Below, one piece after another: positions 53,144-63,481 of a stretch of 64,000 nucleotides of DNA (within the stretch, counting starts at the first letter, position 1; every line of letters begins with the position of its first letter). The notes beneath the pieces are model-generated. The model made no database searches, had not been told where the DNA came from, and was given only the letters and a program-made list of their open reading frames with translations. A program made the translations under genes and the position numbers. Source of the stretch: Synechococcus sp. PROS-9-1 (GTDB lineage Bacteria; Cyanobacteriota; Cyanobacteriia; PCC-6307; Cyanobiaceae); contig NZ_CP047961.1 in the NCBI RefSeq assembly GCF_014279775.1, positions 558,001 to 622,000 on the forward strand, given 5' to 3'.

Positions 53144-53357
53144 ACCCCAGCTTCGGAATTCTTGCTCTTTGCCGCAATTGGCTGAGAGACTTCTTGACCT
53201 GTTTCTGTCAGCAAATGCTGTTATCAGTAGATGCGATGGGTGTGCGCAAGCGAGTTGAAATCAGCAGTTCTTCCTGTGCCGTTGCGGTGACTGGCCCTTT
53301 TATCCTTTTTGGCGTGCCCTGTTGCGGTTCAGTGGGTTGAGACTCAAGGGTCAATTG

Positions 53358-54116
53358 ATGCAAGTCAGTCTGCGTCGTTCGCCGTTTCAGGCCGGAGGAT
53401 CCAGGCTGAGTCGGCGCGCGACGAAGCGGCATCTCGAGTTGTTGTCAGCTCCTCCTTCCGTGCTCACGTCGGTGGCGCTGGTTCGAAAGCAGAGCAGGTT
53501 GGGGCGCACGCTGAAGCGAACTGGTGATATTTCCTTCTCTTTGCTGGCTTTGGGGCTTGGATCGCCGGCTTTTTTGTTGATCGCTGCCTTGGTGAGTCTT
53601 AGTTCGCCAGGACCTGTGTTCTATCTGCAGAAACGCGTTGGGCGTGGATATCGCCGTTTTGGCTGCATCAAATTCCGCACGATGCGCGCTGATGCCGATG
53701 CTGTTCTGCAACGGGTGTTGGCTGAGTCACCAGAAATGCGTGCTGAGTTTGAACGTGATTTCAAGCTCCGCCAAGACCCTCGCATTACTCCGATTGGTCG
53801 TTTCCTAAGGCGTTCGAGCCTGGATGAACTCCCTCAATTCCTAAATGTCCTCCGTGGTGAGATGAGCGTGGTGGGGCCACGGCCAATCGTGGATAAGGAG
53901 ATGGAGCGCTATGGCCCCTTTATGGATGAGGTTTTGGCTGTGCGGCCTGGTTTAACCGGGTTGTGGCAGGTGAGCGGTCGCAACAATCTCAGCTATGCCA
54001 AGCGTGTGAGGCTTGATTTGGCCTATTCGAGAGGTCGTTCTTTCCTTCTGGATTTGGCGATCATCCTGCGCACATTTGGAGTGCTTTTGCTGCCCATGGA
54101 TCGTGGTGCCTACTGA
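53358..54116 (+). CDS. Bacterial sugar transferase (undecaprenyl-phosphate glycosyl-1-phosphate transferase type)
   Basis: About 252 residues from the ATG at 53358. One membrane segment (FLLIAALVSLSSPG), then the family signature PGPVFYLQKRVGRGYRRF, KFRTMRADAD, SLDELPQFLNVLRGEMSVVG and PRPIV. It transfers a sugar phosphate to undecaprenyl phosphate to start exopolysaccharide or O-antigen synthesis. No other polysaccharide genes are nearby. The 3' end overlaps cbiB by 7 bp (convergent). Confidence 0.88.
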   Translation: MQVSLRRSPFQAGGSRLSRRATKRHLELLSAPPSVLTSVALVRKQSRLGRTLKRTGDISFSLLALGLGSPAFLLIAALVSLSSPGPVFYLQKRVGRGYRRFGCIKFRTMRADADAVLQRVLAESPEMRAEFERDFKLRQDPRITPIGRFLRRSSLDELPQFLNVLRGEMSVVGPRPIVDKEMERYGPFMDEVLAVRPGLTGLWQVSGRNNLSYAKRVRLDLAYSRGRSFLLDLAIILRTFGVLLLPMDRGAY

Positions 54117-55084
54117 AGGAATGACCACCCAGCTGCCACCACCAACCAAGCACCTTCAAGTCTGAGGCCAAGGTTCAACAGTTTGCGCACTCCTGAAGCC
54201 GATGCCTTCTCGGATCGTCCGGAAAGCAGCGGTTTGTTGATCCAAGTGTTGCCATAGCGATTGAGCCCACCCATCTGCACATCGGCGCAGTGGGCAAAAA
54301 TTGATTCCGAAAGTCCTGCGTTTGGAGATGGGTCAGGTTTCCCATCTGCGACGGCGGCACGCACTGTTGCTTGCCACTGGGTCAAGCTCAAGCTCACGAG
54401 TGGAAGTGTGATGAGCACCAACCGGCAGGGCAACCAGGTCAGGAGATCGTCGAGCCGGGCACCAGCCGTGCCGAGCCAACGCAGTCGGCCATGCTTGTAA
54501 CCAAGCATCGAATCGAGGGTGCTGCTTGCTTTGAACGCCCATGCCAATGCCAGGGGGCCTGGAGCTTGGCTTAACCCCGCCTTCCACAGGCCTGCTCCGA
54601 TCAGCATCCAAAACAAGGGGGCAAACAGTCCATCCACCGCATTTTCACTGGCTGTTTCTGCACTAGCCCTGAGGATGTCGTCTTGATTCAATTGGCTCAC
54701 ATCCCGGCCCACAATCCAACTCAGGCGATTCCTTGCTGTGGCGAGGTCGGGGAGGGCCTGAAGGACGGCCAGCACGCTCTCGCGAAGGCTGCGTGCGGCA
54801 AGAGAGCTCGACAGGGCAATCACGACTAGGAGTGCCGCTATGGGATGGGGCAACGGAGACTGCGGCAAGATCAGCCGCTCAAGCAGCCAGCCCGTTCCGC
54901 CGCTTCCCAACACCAAAACGAGCGTGATCAAGCCACCACCGGCGCGCAATCGAAAGGGCCGCTCTCCGGCCCAAGCTTCGATCCATTGACGTAGTCCAGT
55001 GATTACTCGACCCATGGCCACCACTGGATGGGGGCACCAGCGCGGATCGCCGACCAGCAGGTCAAGGCCTGCGGCGACGATCAC
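54110..55084 (-). CDS. cbiB: Adenosylcobinamide-phosphate synthase CbiB/CobD
   Basis: 324 residues from a GTG. Membrane protein with DLLVGDPRWCPHPVVAMGRV, LSWIVGRDVSQLNQDDILRA, ASAETASENAVDGLFAPLFW and GKPDPSPNAGLSESIFAHCA, all CbiB landmarks. It attaches the aminopropanol arm in (pseudo)cobalamin synthesis. Located just downstream of ilvC on the same strand. Confidence 0.93.
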   Translation of the reverse strand: MIVAAGLDLLVGDPRWCPHPVVAMGRVITGLRQWIEAWAGERPFRLRAGGGLITLVLVLGSGGTGWLLERLILPQSPLPHPIAALLVVIALSSSLAARSLRESVLAVLQALPDLATARNRLSWIVGRDVSQLNQDDILRASAETASENAVDGLFAPLFWMLIGAGLWKAGLSQAPGPLALAWAFKASSTLDSMLGYKHGRLRWLGTAGARLDDLLTWLPCRLVLITLPLVSLSLTQWQATVRAAVADGKPDPSPNAGLSESIFAHCADVQMGGLNRYGNTWINKPLLSGRSEKASASGVRKLLNLGLRLEGAWLVVAAGWSFLQ

Positions 55085-55101
55085 CAGCAGAACGGGATCG
55101 C

Positions 55102-56130
<1,029 letters not shown>

Positions 56131-56153
56131 TTACGGATTGGCCGGATTGGCCC

Positions 56154-56756
56154 TCAAGCTTCGTTGGGGTGGGAAATCACCCGATCGATCAATCCGTAAT
56201 CCTTGGCCTCAGCCGCACTCAGGAAATAATCCCGGTCGGTGTCCTTCTCGATTTTTTCAAAACTCTGCCCTGTCATATCGGCCATCGAGCGGTTGAGCAT
56301 TTCCTTCATCCGCAGGATTTCCCTGGCTTCGATTTCGATGTCGCTCGCCTGCCGTTGTGCCGTGCCACCGAGAGGCTGGTGGATCATGATTCGGCTATGC
56401 GGTAAGGCCAAGCGCTTGCCTTTTGTGCCTGCCGTCAACAAGAAGGCACCCATCGATGCGGCCAGTCCTACGCAGATCGTGACGACGTCACTCTTCACGT
56501 ATTGCATGGTGTCGTAGATCGCCAAACCAGCGGTGACAGATCCACCTGGGGAATTGATGTACAGGTAGATGGGCTTGCTGCTGTCTTCGGAATCGAGATA
56601 AAGCATCTGGGCGACGAGGCTGTTCGCAACTCCGTCATTCACATCAGAGCCGAGGAACAAAATCCTCTCAACGCCAAGGCGGGTGTAGATGTCGACCCAG
56701 CGCTCCATTTGGCTGCCGGGGAGGCGGTAGGGAACGCTGGGGGTACCGATCGGCAT
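56154..56756 (-). CDS. clpP3: ATP-dependent Clp protease proteolytic subunit (ClpP3 type)
   Basis: 200 residues with an intact catalytic triad: Ser in [11 protein letters not shown], His in [10 protein letters not shown] and an Asp in the following segment. It follows clpR on the same strand at about 115 bp. In cyanobacteria ClpP3 and ClpR form a mixed core that works with ClpC in the essential stromal-type protease. Confidence 0.92.
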   Translation of the reverse strand: MPIGTPSVPYRLPGSQMERWVDIYTRLGVERILFLGSDVNDGVANSLVAQMLYLDSEDSSKPIYLYINSPGGSVTAGLAIYDTMQYVKSDVVTICVGLAASMGAFLLTAGTKGKRLALPHSRIMIHQPLGGTAQRQASDIEIEAREILRMKEMLNRSMADMTGQSFEKIEKDTDRDYFLSAAEAKDYGLIDRVISHPNEA

Positions 56757-56870
56757 GGGTCCTTAGATGGGTTGAAGGAGATGAAAAAGATGGTCTGTTG
56801 AGATAGCCACGGCTGGTTCAACAGCTTTGGCGATTTCAACTACAAACGCAGTTGATGGTTGGATGCGTGA

Positions 56871-57536
56871 TTAATCCGCTGCAGCCGGCAGGTCCTTGCG
56901 ACTGTCCAGGACCCTGTCAATCAGGCCATAGGACACGGCTTCTTGAGGGGTGAGATAACTCATTCTGTCTGAATCTGCAGAGAGTTCTTCCACGCTGCGA
57001 CCGGTGTTGGTCGAAAGAATTTCGAGCATGGCCCGCTTGTTGTGCAGCACCTCTTTGGCGCGGATCTGAATGTCAGTGGCCTGGCCGCGAGCGCCGCTGC
57101 GGGGCTGATGCAACACGATGGAGGCATGGGGTAGGGCCGCCCTTTGACCTTTGGTGCCAGCGGAAAGAATGACGGCAGCCGTTCCCATCGCCTGACCGAT
57201 GCAAATCGTGTGCACAGGTGGCTTCACATAGCGAAGCGTGTCGCAGATGGCAAAGGCTTCTGTTTCGAAGCCAATCGACTCTCCCGAATACCAACTCGTG
57301 CCTGTGGAGTTGATATAGAAGTAAATCGGTTTGTCTGGGTTGTCGAACTCCAAAAAGAGGAGCTGGGCAATGATCAGTTCAGTGACGTCAAGACCGAGCT
57401 GACGCTTGGTGTCTCCGTCTGAAAACAGCGGAAGGCCCAGGTACACGATCCGCTCTTTGAGCATCAAAGAGGGCAGGTCAGGCGGGGGTGTGCGCATCAC
57501 GCCTGAGTCGCCGTAATAAGGCGCTGATGTGGTCAT
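56871..57536 (-). CDS. clpR: Inactive Clp protease subunit ClpR
   Basis: 221 residues from the ATG at 57536. Clp fold with YINSTGTSWYSGESIGFETE and VLHQPRSGARGQ, but the serine motif ASMG reads QAMGTAAV here, so the nucleophile is replaced by Gly. This matches cyanobacterial and plastid ClpR, a structural partner of ClpP3. It precedes clpP3 as in other cyanobacteria. Confidence 0.92.
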   Translation of the reverse strand: MTTSAPYYGDSGVMRTPPPDLPSLMLKERIVYLGLPLFSDGDTKRQLGLDVTELIIAQLLFLEFDNPDKPIYFYINSTGTSWYSGESIGFETEAFAICDTLRYVKPPVHTICIGQAMGTAAVILSAGTKGQRAALPHASIVLHQPRSGARGQATDIQIRAKEVLHNKRAMLEILSTNTGRSVEELSADSDRMSYLTPQEAVSYGLIDRVLDSRKDLPAAAD

Positions 57537-57575
57537 TCCGCTAAGCATCCCTGTCGTAGAGCGAGCCTAGCGGGG

Positions 57576-58736
57576 TCAAGTGGATGGCTGCTCTTCAGGG
57601 CTGTCGGTCCGGCTGTCGCTCCGTGCAGCCTTGCTCTTGCTGCCCTTGCTGCTGCGGTTGTTCTTGTGCCCGTTTTTGTCACGGCGTGCAAACACCATGC
57701 GCCCTGTTGGGGTCTGCAGAGCACCGGTCACCACGACGGGCTGACGGGATCCGATCAAGGTCCGGCCCTCCTCAACCACCACCATCGTCCCGTCTTCGAG
57801 ATAGCCCACTCCCTGACTCTCCTCTTTGCCTTCGCGCACGATTTTGAGCAACAGCTCATCACCAGGCTGGACCTCAGGGCGTAGGGCGATCACCAATTCG
57901 CTCAGATTCATCACTTTGATCTCCTTCACTTGAGCGACCTGGGCCAGGTTGAAGTCGGCGGTCACAAGCGTGCCGCCCGTGTCGCTTGCGAGGAGGAGCA
58001 GACGGTCGTCGGTACCCGTGCCTTCGTAACGGGTGCTGTTGATCACCAGTCGGCGTCCGTAGGTGTCGCGTAGATCGCGCAGAAGTTTGAGGCCACGACG
58101 CCCTTTGGCACGCTTCTCCAAGTTGGTGGAGTCGGCCAATTGCTGCATCTCGTCGATCACGGTTTGAGCAACGATGGCCTGACCTTCCAGCAAACCGCAG
58201 GCCAACATGCCGCGGATTCGACCATCGATAATCACGCTGGTATCGAGGATCTTTGGTGTTGCAGGGGTGAGAACACCGTCTGCGACCAGCAAGGCTTCCG
58301 TGCTTGTGGGGTTGAACAGGCGCAGGAGTGTGCGTCCGTGAACCTCAGCGAGGTTGTATCCCAGAACTCCAAAAAACACATTGCTGAGCACCGCAGCCAA
58401 GGGTTTGACCAGGGTTACGCCACCGGCAAGGGGGAGCAGCAGGATGGGCGCCAGCAATAAGTTGGCCACCAACAAACCAAGGATCAGTCCCACCGAACGA
58501 CTGATCAACAAATCGGTGGGCATCGTGCGCACCTGCTGCATCAGTTGCAGCCGCAGCCGCTTAAACACGAGGCCAGCTACCAGGCCTATGCCGGTGCCAA
58601 GACCTGTGAGCCCGAGGCGCACCCGTTGAACATCGGTGACATCGTCCAGCATCTCTTGTGGAAGGAGATGAACTCCCATCCAGCCGGTGGCTCCACCGGA
58701 GATCAGAAATAGGACCAGGATGAGAACTTCAACCAT
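57576..58736 (-). CDS. PIN/TRAM-domain membrane protein
   Basis: 386 residues from the ATG at 58736. N-terminal membrane helices (MVEVLILVLFLISGGATGWM and further segments), a PIN nuclease-like domain (ILDTSVIIDGRIRGMLACGL, VTADFNLAQVAQVKE) with the acidic residues of the metal site, then a TRAM RNA-binding domain (PGDELLLKIVREGKEESQGV) and a basic tail. Resembles YacL-type proteins. RNA processing at the membrane is a reasonable guess. Convergence and divergence: head-to-head with hemW. Confidence 0.85.
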   Translation of the reverse strand: MVEVLILVLFLISGGATGWMGVHLLPQEMLDDVTDVQRVRLGLTGLGTGIGLVAGLVFKRLRLQLMQQVRTMPTDLLISRSVGLILGLLVANLLLAPILLLPLAGGVTLVKPLAAVLSNVFFGVLGYNLAEVHGRTLLRLFNPTSTEALLVADGVLTPATPKILDTSVIIDGRIRGMLACGLLEGQAIVAQTVIDEMQQLADSTNLEKRAKGRRGLKLLRDLRDTYGRRLVINSTRYEGTGTDDRLLLLASDTGGTLVTADFNLAQVAQVKEIKVMNLSELVIALRPEVQPGDELLLKIVREGKEESQGVGYLEDGTMVVVEEGRTLIGSRQPVVVTGALQTPTGRMVFARRDKNGHKNNRSSKGSKSKAARSDSRTDSPEEQPST

Positions 58737-58807
58737 GGCTGTAGGTCGTGGCCGTTCACTCCGTATGCAGGCAGCATGCACCATCTTCCGTCGCTCTGCC
58801 TGCGCAG

Positions 58808-60046
58808 ATGACCGCATCTGCACCTCGCAGCGCCTATTTGCATATTCCGTTTTGCTATCGGCGTTGCTTTTACTGCGACTTCGCCGTGGTTCCTCTGGGC
58901 GATCGGGCTGATGCATTTGGAGGGTCTGGTAGTGGCTCGATCGAGGCCTACCTGGATCTGCTCAGCGCAGAGATCAATCTGTCTCCCCAAGGGCCTGCGC
59001 TGGCCACTGTGTATGTGGGGGGTGGCACGCCATCGCTGTTGAGGCCTGATCAAATTGCAGCGCTGCTGCAGCAGCTCAGAGGCCGATTCGGGTTCCAGGA
59101 CGGTGCCGAAATCACCCTAGAAATGGACCCTGCCACGTTTGAGCGAAGTGATCTTCAATCCCTGATCGCTGCAGGCGTCACCCGCGTGAGTTTGGGGGGG
59201 CAAAGTTTCGACGATGTCAGGCTCGCGGCCCTGGGGCGCCGACATCGAAGTCAGGATTTGTTGGAGGCCTGCCATTGGCTCCAAGACTCTTTGCAAGTTG
59301 GTGAACTGCAGAGCTGGAGCTTGGATCTGATTCGCAACCTCCCAGACCAAGGAGATCAGGAATGGGAGGCACAGCTGGAGCAGGCCGTCGCTGTTCAAGC
59401 TCCCCACGTATCGATCTACGACCTCAGCGTGGAGCCAGGCACTGTGTTTGCCTGGCGTGAGAAGCGTGGCGAGCTGGCTCTCCCCGAGGAAGATGCCGCC
59501 GCCGACCGCATCGCCTTCACCACCCGCAGGCTCCGACGCGCCGGTTATTGCCGCTATGAAATCTCAAATTTCGCTCGGCCAGGCCATTCTTCCAGGCATA
59601 ACCGCGTGTATTGGAGTGGTGCAGGCTGGTGGGCTTTTGGCCTGGGTGCGACCAGTGCTCCTTGGGGGGAGCGGATGGCCCGTCCTCGAACCCGTGAGGC
59701 CTATGCCTCTTGGTTGAAGGATCAGAGTCAAGAACTGGATTCCAGCTTGCTTCAAGGGTCTGCTGCGAGTTTGCCTCTGGATGATCGCTTGCTCGTAGGA
59801 CTGCGCTGCCACGAAGGCGTGGACCTATGGGAGCTTGCGAGAGGCTGCGGCTGGGACGAACGGCGCTGCAACCGTGATCTACCTGGCCTAGAAGCGCGTT
59901 GGGAAACCTACGTGGTCACTGGCCTTATGGAACGTTTTGGCCGTCGCTGGCGCCTCACCGATCCCGAGGGGATGGCTGTTAGCAATCAGGTGCTTGTGGA
60001 GGTGGTGGAGTGGTGGGAGTTGCTCCCTGATCCCGTTGCTCCTTGA
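58808..60046 (+). CDS. hemW: Radical SAM heme chaperone HemW (coproporphyrinogen oxidase-like)
   Basis: 412 residues from the ATG at 58808. Radical SAM cluster motif [13 protein letters not shown] (Cys16, 20, 23), [21 protein letters not shown] and RHNRVYWSG. It lacks the extra N-terminal features of true HemN, in line with HemW, a heme-transfer protein. The 3' end overlaps panB by 68 bases on the opposite strand. Confidence 0.88.
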   Translation: MTASAPRSAYLHIPFCYRRCFYCDFAVVPLGDRADAFGGSGSGSIEAYLDLLSAEINLSPQGPALATVYVGGGTPSLLRPDQIAALLQQLRGRFGFQDGAEITLEMDPATFERSDLQSLIAAGVTRVSLGGQSFDDVRLAALGRRHRSQDLLEACHWLQDSLQVGELQSWSLDLIRNLPDQGDQEWEAQLEQAVAVQAPHVSIYDLSVEPGTVFAWREKRGELALPEEDAAADRIAFTTRRLRRAGYCRYEISNFARPGHSSRHNRVYWSGAGWWAFGLGATSAPWGERMARPRTREAYASWLKDQSQELDSSLLQGSAASLPLDDRLLVGLRCHEGVDLWELARGCGWDERRCNRDLPGLEARWETYVVTGLMERFGRRWRLTDPEGMAVSNQVLVEVVEWWELLPDPVAP

Positions 60047-60797
60047 GCCAGCTTTTTAGGGCGGTGATGCTGAGTTCACGGCCTTGCATTCGCGCCGTGG
60101 TGAAGGGTGGTTGGCTTGGTGTTAAGCCCAGCAGGTCTGCGGTCACGCTGACCTGTCCATCGCAATCGGCTCCGGCGCCGATGCCAATCACCGGGATGGA
60201 CAAGTGACGTCGCAAGCGACCGGCGAGTTCGCCAGGAATATGCTCCACAACCAGAGAGAAACAACCGGCGTCCTGTAAGGCTTGCGCTTGACGATGCAGT
60301 TTGTCTTGGCTGCGCGGATCGCTGGCTTGACGCTGATAGCCGAGGCGATGCACGGCCTGAGGGGTAAGTCCGAGATGGCCCATCACTGGGATGCCCATGC
60401 GGACGAGGCGCTCCACAACGGCAACCACCTCGGGTTCTCCGCCCTCAAGCTTGACGGCGGCGGCATCCGACTCTTTGAGAATGGTGCCTGCAGCGGCGAC
60501 GGCGCGATCGAGGCCGCACTGATAACTCAGGAATGGCAGATCGCACACCACCAGCGGTTGCTGGGCGAGAGGTTTGCTCAGCCCACGGCATACGGCCTGG
60601 CTGTGATGAAGCATTTGTTCAAGCGTGACCGGAAGGGTGGTGGCATGGCCAAGAACCACCATCGCGAGTGAATCACCCACTAAAACCACATCGGCGCCTG
60701 CCTCTTCAACCAAGGCCGCACTGAGAGCATCCCAGGCCGTGAGCATCGTGATGGCTCTTCCTGATTGCTTGAAGCGAATCAATTCAGCTGGGCGCAT
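59979..60797 (-). CDS. panB: 3-methyl-2-oxobutanoate hydroxymethyltransferase PanB
   Basis: 272 residues. Motifs [40 protein letters not shown] (metal-binding Asp), AVKLEGGE and [18 protein letters not shown]-like (LGYQRQ). First committed step of pantothenate synthesis. A Pro/Thr-rich tail ([13 protein letters not shown]) extends past the fold into the hemW overlap. Confidence 0.94.
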   Translation of the reverse strand: MRPAELIRFKQSGRAITMLTAWDALSAALVEEAGADVVLVGDSLAMVVLGHATTLPVTLEQMLHHSQAVCRGLSKPLAQQPLVVCDLPFLSYQCGLDRAVAAAGTILKESDAAAVKLEGGEPEVVAVVERLVRMGIPVMGHLGLTPQAVHRLGYQRQASDPRSQDKLHRQAQALQDAGCFSLVVEHIPGELAGRLRRHLSIPVIGIGAGADCDGQVSVTADLLGLTPSQPPFTTARMQGRELSITALKSWLKEQRDQGATPTTPPPPQAPDC

Positions 60798-60847
60798 CCG
60801 CCCTTCCGCCGTAAAAGAGGTTCATTGCTAACATTGCATTGATTCGG

Positions 60848-60942
60848 ATCCATGCGGTCCAGACGCCCAAACCTGGTCAGAACCGGAAGGGAGCAGCCAC
60901 ACGGGATGCTCTAGGCAGGCGTGGACTCCGGGTCACCAACTT
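60848..60942 (+). ncRNA. ffs: Signal recognition particle RNA (4.5S)
   Basis: The conserved apical hairpin is present: CTGGTCAGAACCGGAAGGGA followed by GCAGCC, with flanking arms GGTCCAGACGCC and GGCGTGGACTCC pairing into the long stem. It binds Ffh and targets membrane proteins. Ends are approximate. It sits between panB and ftsZ, antisense-free. Confidence 0.9.
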
Positions 60943-62073
60943 TTAGTTGTCGTTTTGGCGTTGCTGCCGCTGCCTGAGGAAATCAGGAATCCTGGCTCCG
61001 GTTTCAGGGGCGATGTTGGTGCTTGAACTGGGCTGGAATGGTGACACGGCTGACCTGGTGCTGCTGCGCTCTGAGCGATAGGGATTTCCATCAGTAAAGC
61101 CCGTAGCAATCACGGTTACGTGAATCTCGCCCTCGAGGCGTTCATCCACTACAGCGCCAACAATGATGTTGGCTTCTGGATCCACCACGTCGTAAATCAC
61201 CTCTGATGCGGTGGTCATGTCCTCCAGGGTCATGTCCCGGCCGCCGCTGATGTTGATCACGCAGCCGCTGGCACCATCGATGCGAGCTGCTTCGAGCAAA
61301 GGGCTGTTGATAGCTGTTTGAGCCGCTTCAACCGCCCGTGATCGACCTGAACCCACACCGATACCCAGCAGGGCAGTACCGGCTTCAGTCATCACGGAGC
61401 GCACGTCAGCGAAGTCAACGTTGACGAGGCCTGGGAGCGTAATGATGTCGCTGATTCCCTTCACTCCCATACGCAGTACGTCATCGGCACTACGGAAGGC
61501 TTCCTGCAGAGGTGCTCCAGCGATGGCATCCCGAAGCCGATCGTTGGGAATAACGATCAAGGTGTCAACGTGCTCTGCCAGGCGAGCAATGCCTTCATCG
61601 GCCTGCCGCATCCTGCGGCGACCCTCAAAACTGAACGGTTTGGTGACGATGCCAACGGTGAGAGCTCCGCTTTCCTTGGCAACTTCGGCGACAACAGGAG
61701 CTGCACCAGTTCCGGTGCCACCTCCCATCCCCGCGGCGATGAAGACCAGATCTGCGCCTTGTAATGCCTGTTGAAGATCAGCCCGCGATTCTTCTGCCGC
61801 TTTTTGGCCAATGCTGGGATTGCCTCCAGCTCCAAGTCCACGGGTGAGCGTTTGGCCCAACTGCACCCGATTGTTGGCAGCGGATTGAATCAACGCCTGT
61901 GCATCCGTGTTTAAAACGCGGTAAGCAACCCCTTCCAGATCGCTCAAAATCATGCGATTGACGGCGTTGCTGCCTCCACCTCCAACACCGATCACTTCGA
62001 TGCGAGCTGATTGGCTAGGCGAGATGCCCTCTGGGTTCATGGATGATGACATCTCACTGCTGACACTCTCCAT
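60943..62073 (-). CDS. ftsZ: Cell division protein FtsZ
   Basis: 376 residues. Tubulin signature [15 protein letters not shown], nucleotide contacts [14 protein letters not shown], and T7 loop [13 protein letters not shown] Ser/Pro-rich linker is followed by the conserved tail [12 protein letters not shown] that binds ZipN/FtsA-like partners. It forms the division ring. Follows ftsQ on the same strand. Confidence 0.97.
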   Translation of the reverse strand: MESVSSEMSSSMNPEGISPSQSARIEVIGVGGGGSNAVNRMILSDLEGVAYRVLNTDAQALIQSAANNRVQLGQTLTRGLGAGGNPSIGQKAAEESRADLQQALQGADLVFIAAGMGGGTGTGAAPVVAEVAKESGALTVGIVTKPFSFEGRRRMRQADEGIARLAEHVDTLIVIPNDRLRDAIAGAPLQEAFRSADDVLRMGVKGISDIITLPGLVNVDFADVRSVMTEAGTALLGIGVGSGRSRAVEAAQTAINSPLLEAARIDGASGCVINISGGRDMTLEDMTTASEVIYDVVDPEANIIVGAVVDERLEGEIHVTVIATGFTDGNPYRSERSSTRSAVSPFQPSSSTNIAPETGARIPDFLRQRQQRQNDN

Positions 62074-62185
62074 ATATCTGAGCTTGAACCGCTGTAATCG
62101 GTTGCATTATGGAGCTGTGAGTGGGTTTTGCCGACAAAAGTGATACAGGAACTTGATTGTCACGATCGTTTGTGGCCTGAGAGCG

Positions 62186-63055
62186 TCAACGATCGCTAGC
62201 TTTTTTTGCGTTTTTCGGCTTAGGTGCTGGGCGTAATTTCAGTTCAGGTTGGCTTGGATCACTGAGATCCAGGCCTTCATTTGAAGCGCCGCGCAGGTTG
62301 GGAGGGAGGCTTTGATTCAGTTGCGCAATGGTCTTGAATTGCTGATCTAACAGGGCTTCATTGGCGCCGAGATAGACAAGACCAAGGGTTTGAATGCGCA
62401 GACTGACGCCACCGGCGGGCTCCACCACAATGGTTTTCAGTGGTTGGCCCAGCAGGTCGCGTTGTTGAAGAATCTGGGCAATGACCTCGCGTCGATTGGA
62501 AATCCAGCCGTCTACTTTCACCGCACTCGCTGGCTTCTCCCCCCGACTGGCCATGTCCATCGGCATCCACTGAGCCTCGCGGTCCACCATGCCCCGCTCG
62601 ATTCCTTTGGGGCCCCTACGGGTGGCAGCCGCGATTGGTCGGCGTTCGACGAGTTGGATGTCTAGCCCTGGAGGGAATAGATGCCGCTGAACGGACACCT
62701 CTTGCACAGGAAGCTCCCGCATCAATTGGGCCTCGATCTGACCAGGCTCAAGGCTTAAGAGTGATTGTGGAAAGGAGAGGCCTGCCGCCTTCACCACCAC
62801 CTTTTCGTCCATCCGCTCGCTTCCGCTGATCTGGATTTGTGCTTCGGAGTGCAGGCTCCAGCCAAGGGTGAGCAGAAGCCAGCTCAATCCAGTGGCGGTG
62901 AGGAGAAAAAAAACAAGTCGCCACAATTGAATCAAGCGCTCTTGCCTGCGCTCTTGGCGCAGTCTTCGACGCCGTTCCACACCAGGAGGCAGCGGCCCTT
63001 GGCTTTTGCGTTTGCCGAGCTTGAGGCCTTTCTTGCTGGAAGCGTCCGGGCTCAC
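62186..63055 (-). CDS. ftsQ: Cell division protein FtsQ/DivIB
   Basis: 289 residues from a GTG at 63055 that overlaps the upstream stop (GTGA). A basic cytoplasmic part (PPGVERRRRLRQERRQERLI), one membrane helix (LVFFLLTATGLSWLLLTLGW), the POTRA domain (IQISGSERMDEKVVVKAAGL) and the FtsQ beta domain (VQRHLFPPGLDIQLVERRPI). A component of the divisome. The frame extends further upstream but inside the previous gene. Confidence 0.88.
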   Translation of the reverse strand: MSPDASSKKGLKLGKRKSQGPLPPGVERRRRLRQERRQERLIQLWRLVFFLLTATGLSWLLLTLGWSLHSEAQIQISGSERMDEKVVVKAAGLSFPQSLLSLEPGQIEAQLMRELPVQEVSVQRHLFPPGLDIQLVERRPIAAATRRGPKGIERGMVDREAQWMPMDMASRGEKPASAVKVDGWISNRREVIAQILQQRDLLGQPLKTIVVEPAGGVSLRIQTLGLVYLGANEALLDQQFKTIAQLNQSLPPNLRGASNEGLDLSDPSQPELKLRPAPKPKNAKKASDR

Positions 63056-63462
63056 AAGTCGCAGCGTGCACGAGACATGAGCTGATCCATCCAACGTCGG
63101 GCACGGTCAGCATCAGCAAAGGGCACGTCGAGCTGACGGCCATCCCCAATCAACCTGATACGGCAGCGACCTTGAGATTCACTGGCCAGGGGTGCCTCCC
63201 CTGACGCCAAGGCCATCAATTCCACCAATTCCAGGCCCTTGATCACAAAGTGCCCCTCGTCTTGAAATGACCCAGCACTGAAGCTGCTCCAGCGCAGTTC
63301 TCCATCCTTGAGTAGTGCTGCGCCGCAGCCATCGAGTTTTGCTAACTCAGACCCTTCGCTCCAGGTTCGGAACAGATTTTGACGACGGCGCTCAAGCCAC
63401 CCAAGTGCTACGAGCAGCACAAAGGCGACAAGGAGTGGAAGCCAGAGCAGACCTTCAATCAT
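63052..63462 (-). CDS. Membrane-anchored hypothetical protein, 136 residues
   Basis: N-terminal helix MIEGLLWLPLLVAFVLLVAL, then a soluble domain (FRTWSEGSELAKLDGCGAAL, FVIKGLELVELMALASGEAP) ending in a helix RARRWMDQLMSRARCDL. It lies between ddl and ftsQ and overlaps ftsQ by 4 bp, so a division or cell-wall link is suggested by context only. Confidence 0.7.
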   Translation of the reverse strand: MIEGLLWLPLLVAFVLLVALGWLERRRQNLFRTWSEGSELAKLDGCGAALLKDGELRWSSFSAGSFQDEGHFVIKGLELVELMALASGEAPLASESQGRCRIRLIGDGRQLDVPFADADRARRWMDQLMSRARCDL

Positions 63463-63481
63463 CGCTTGTCTGGATGTTGAT

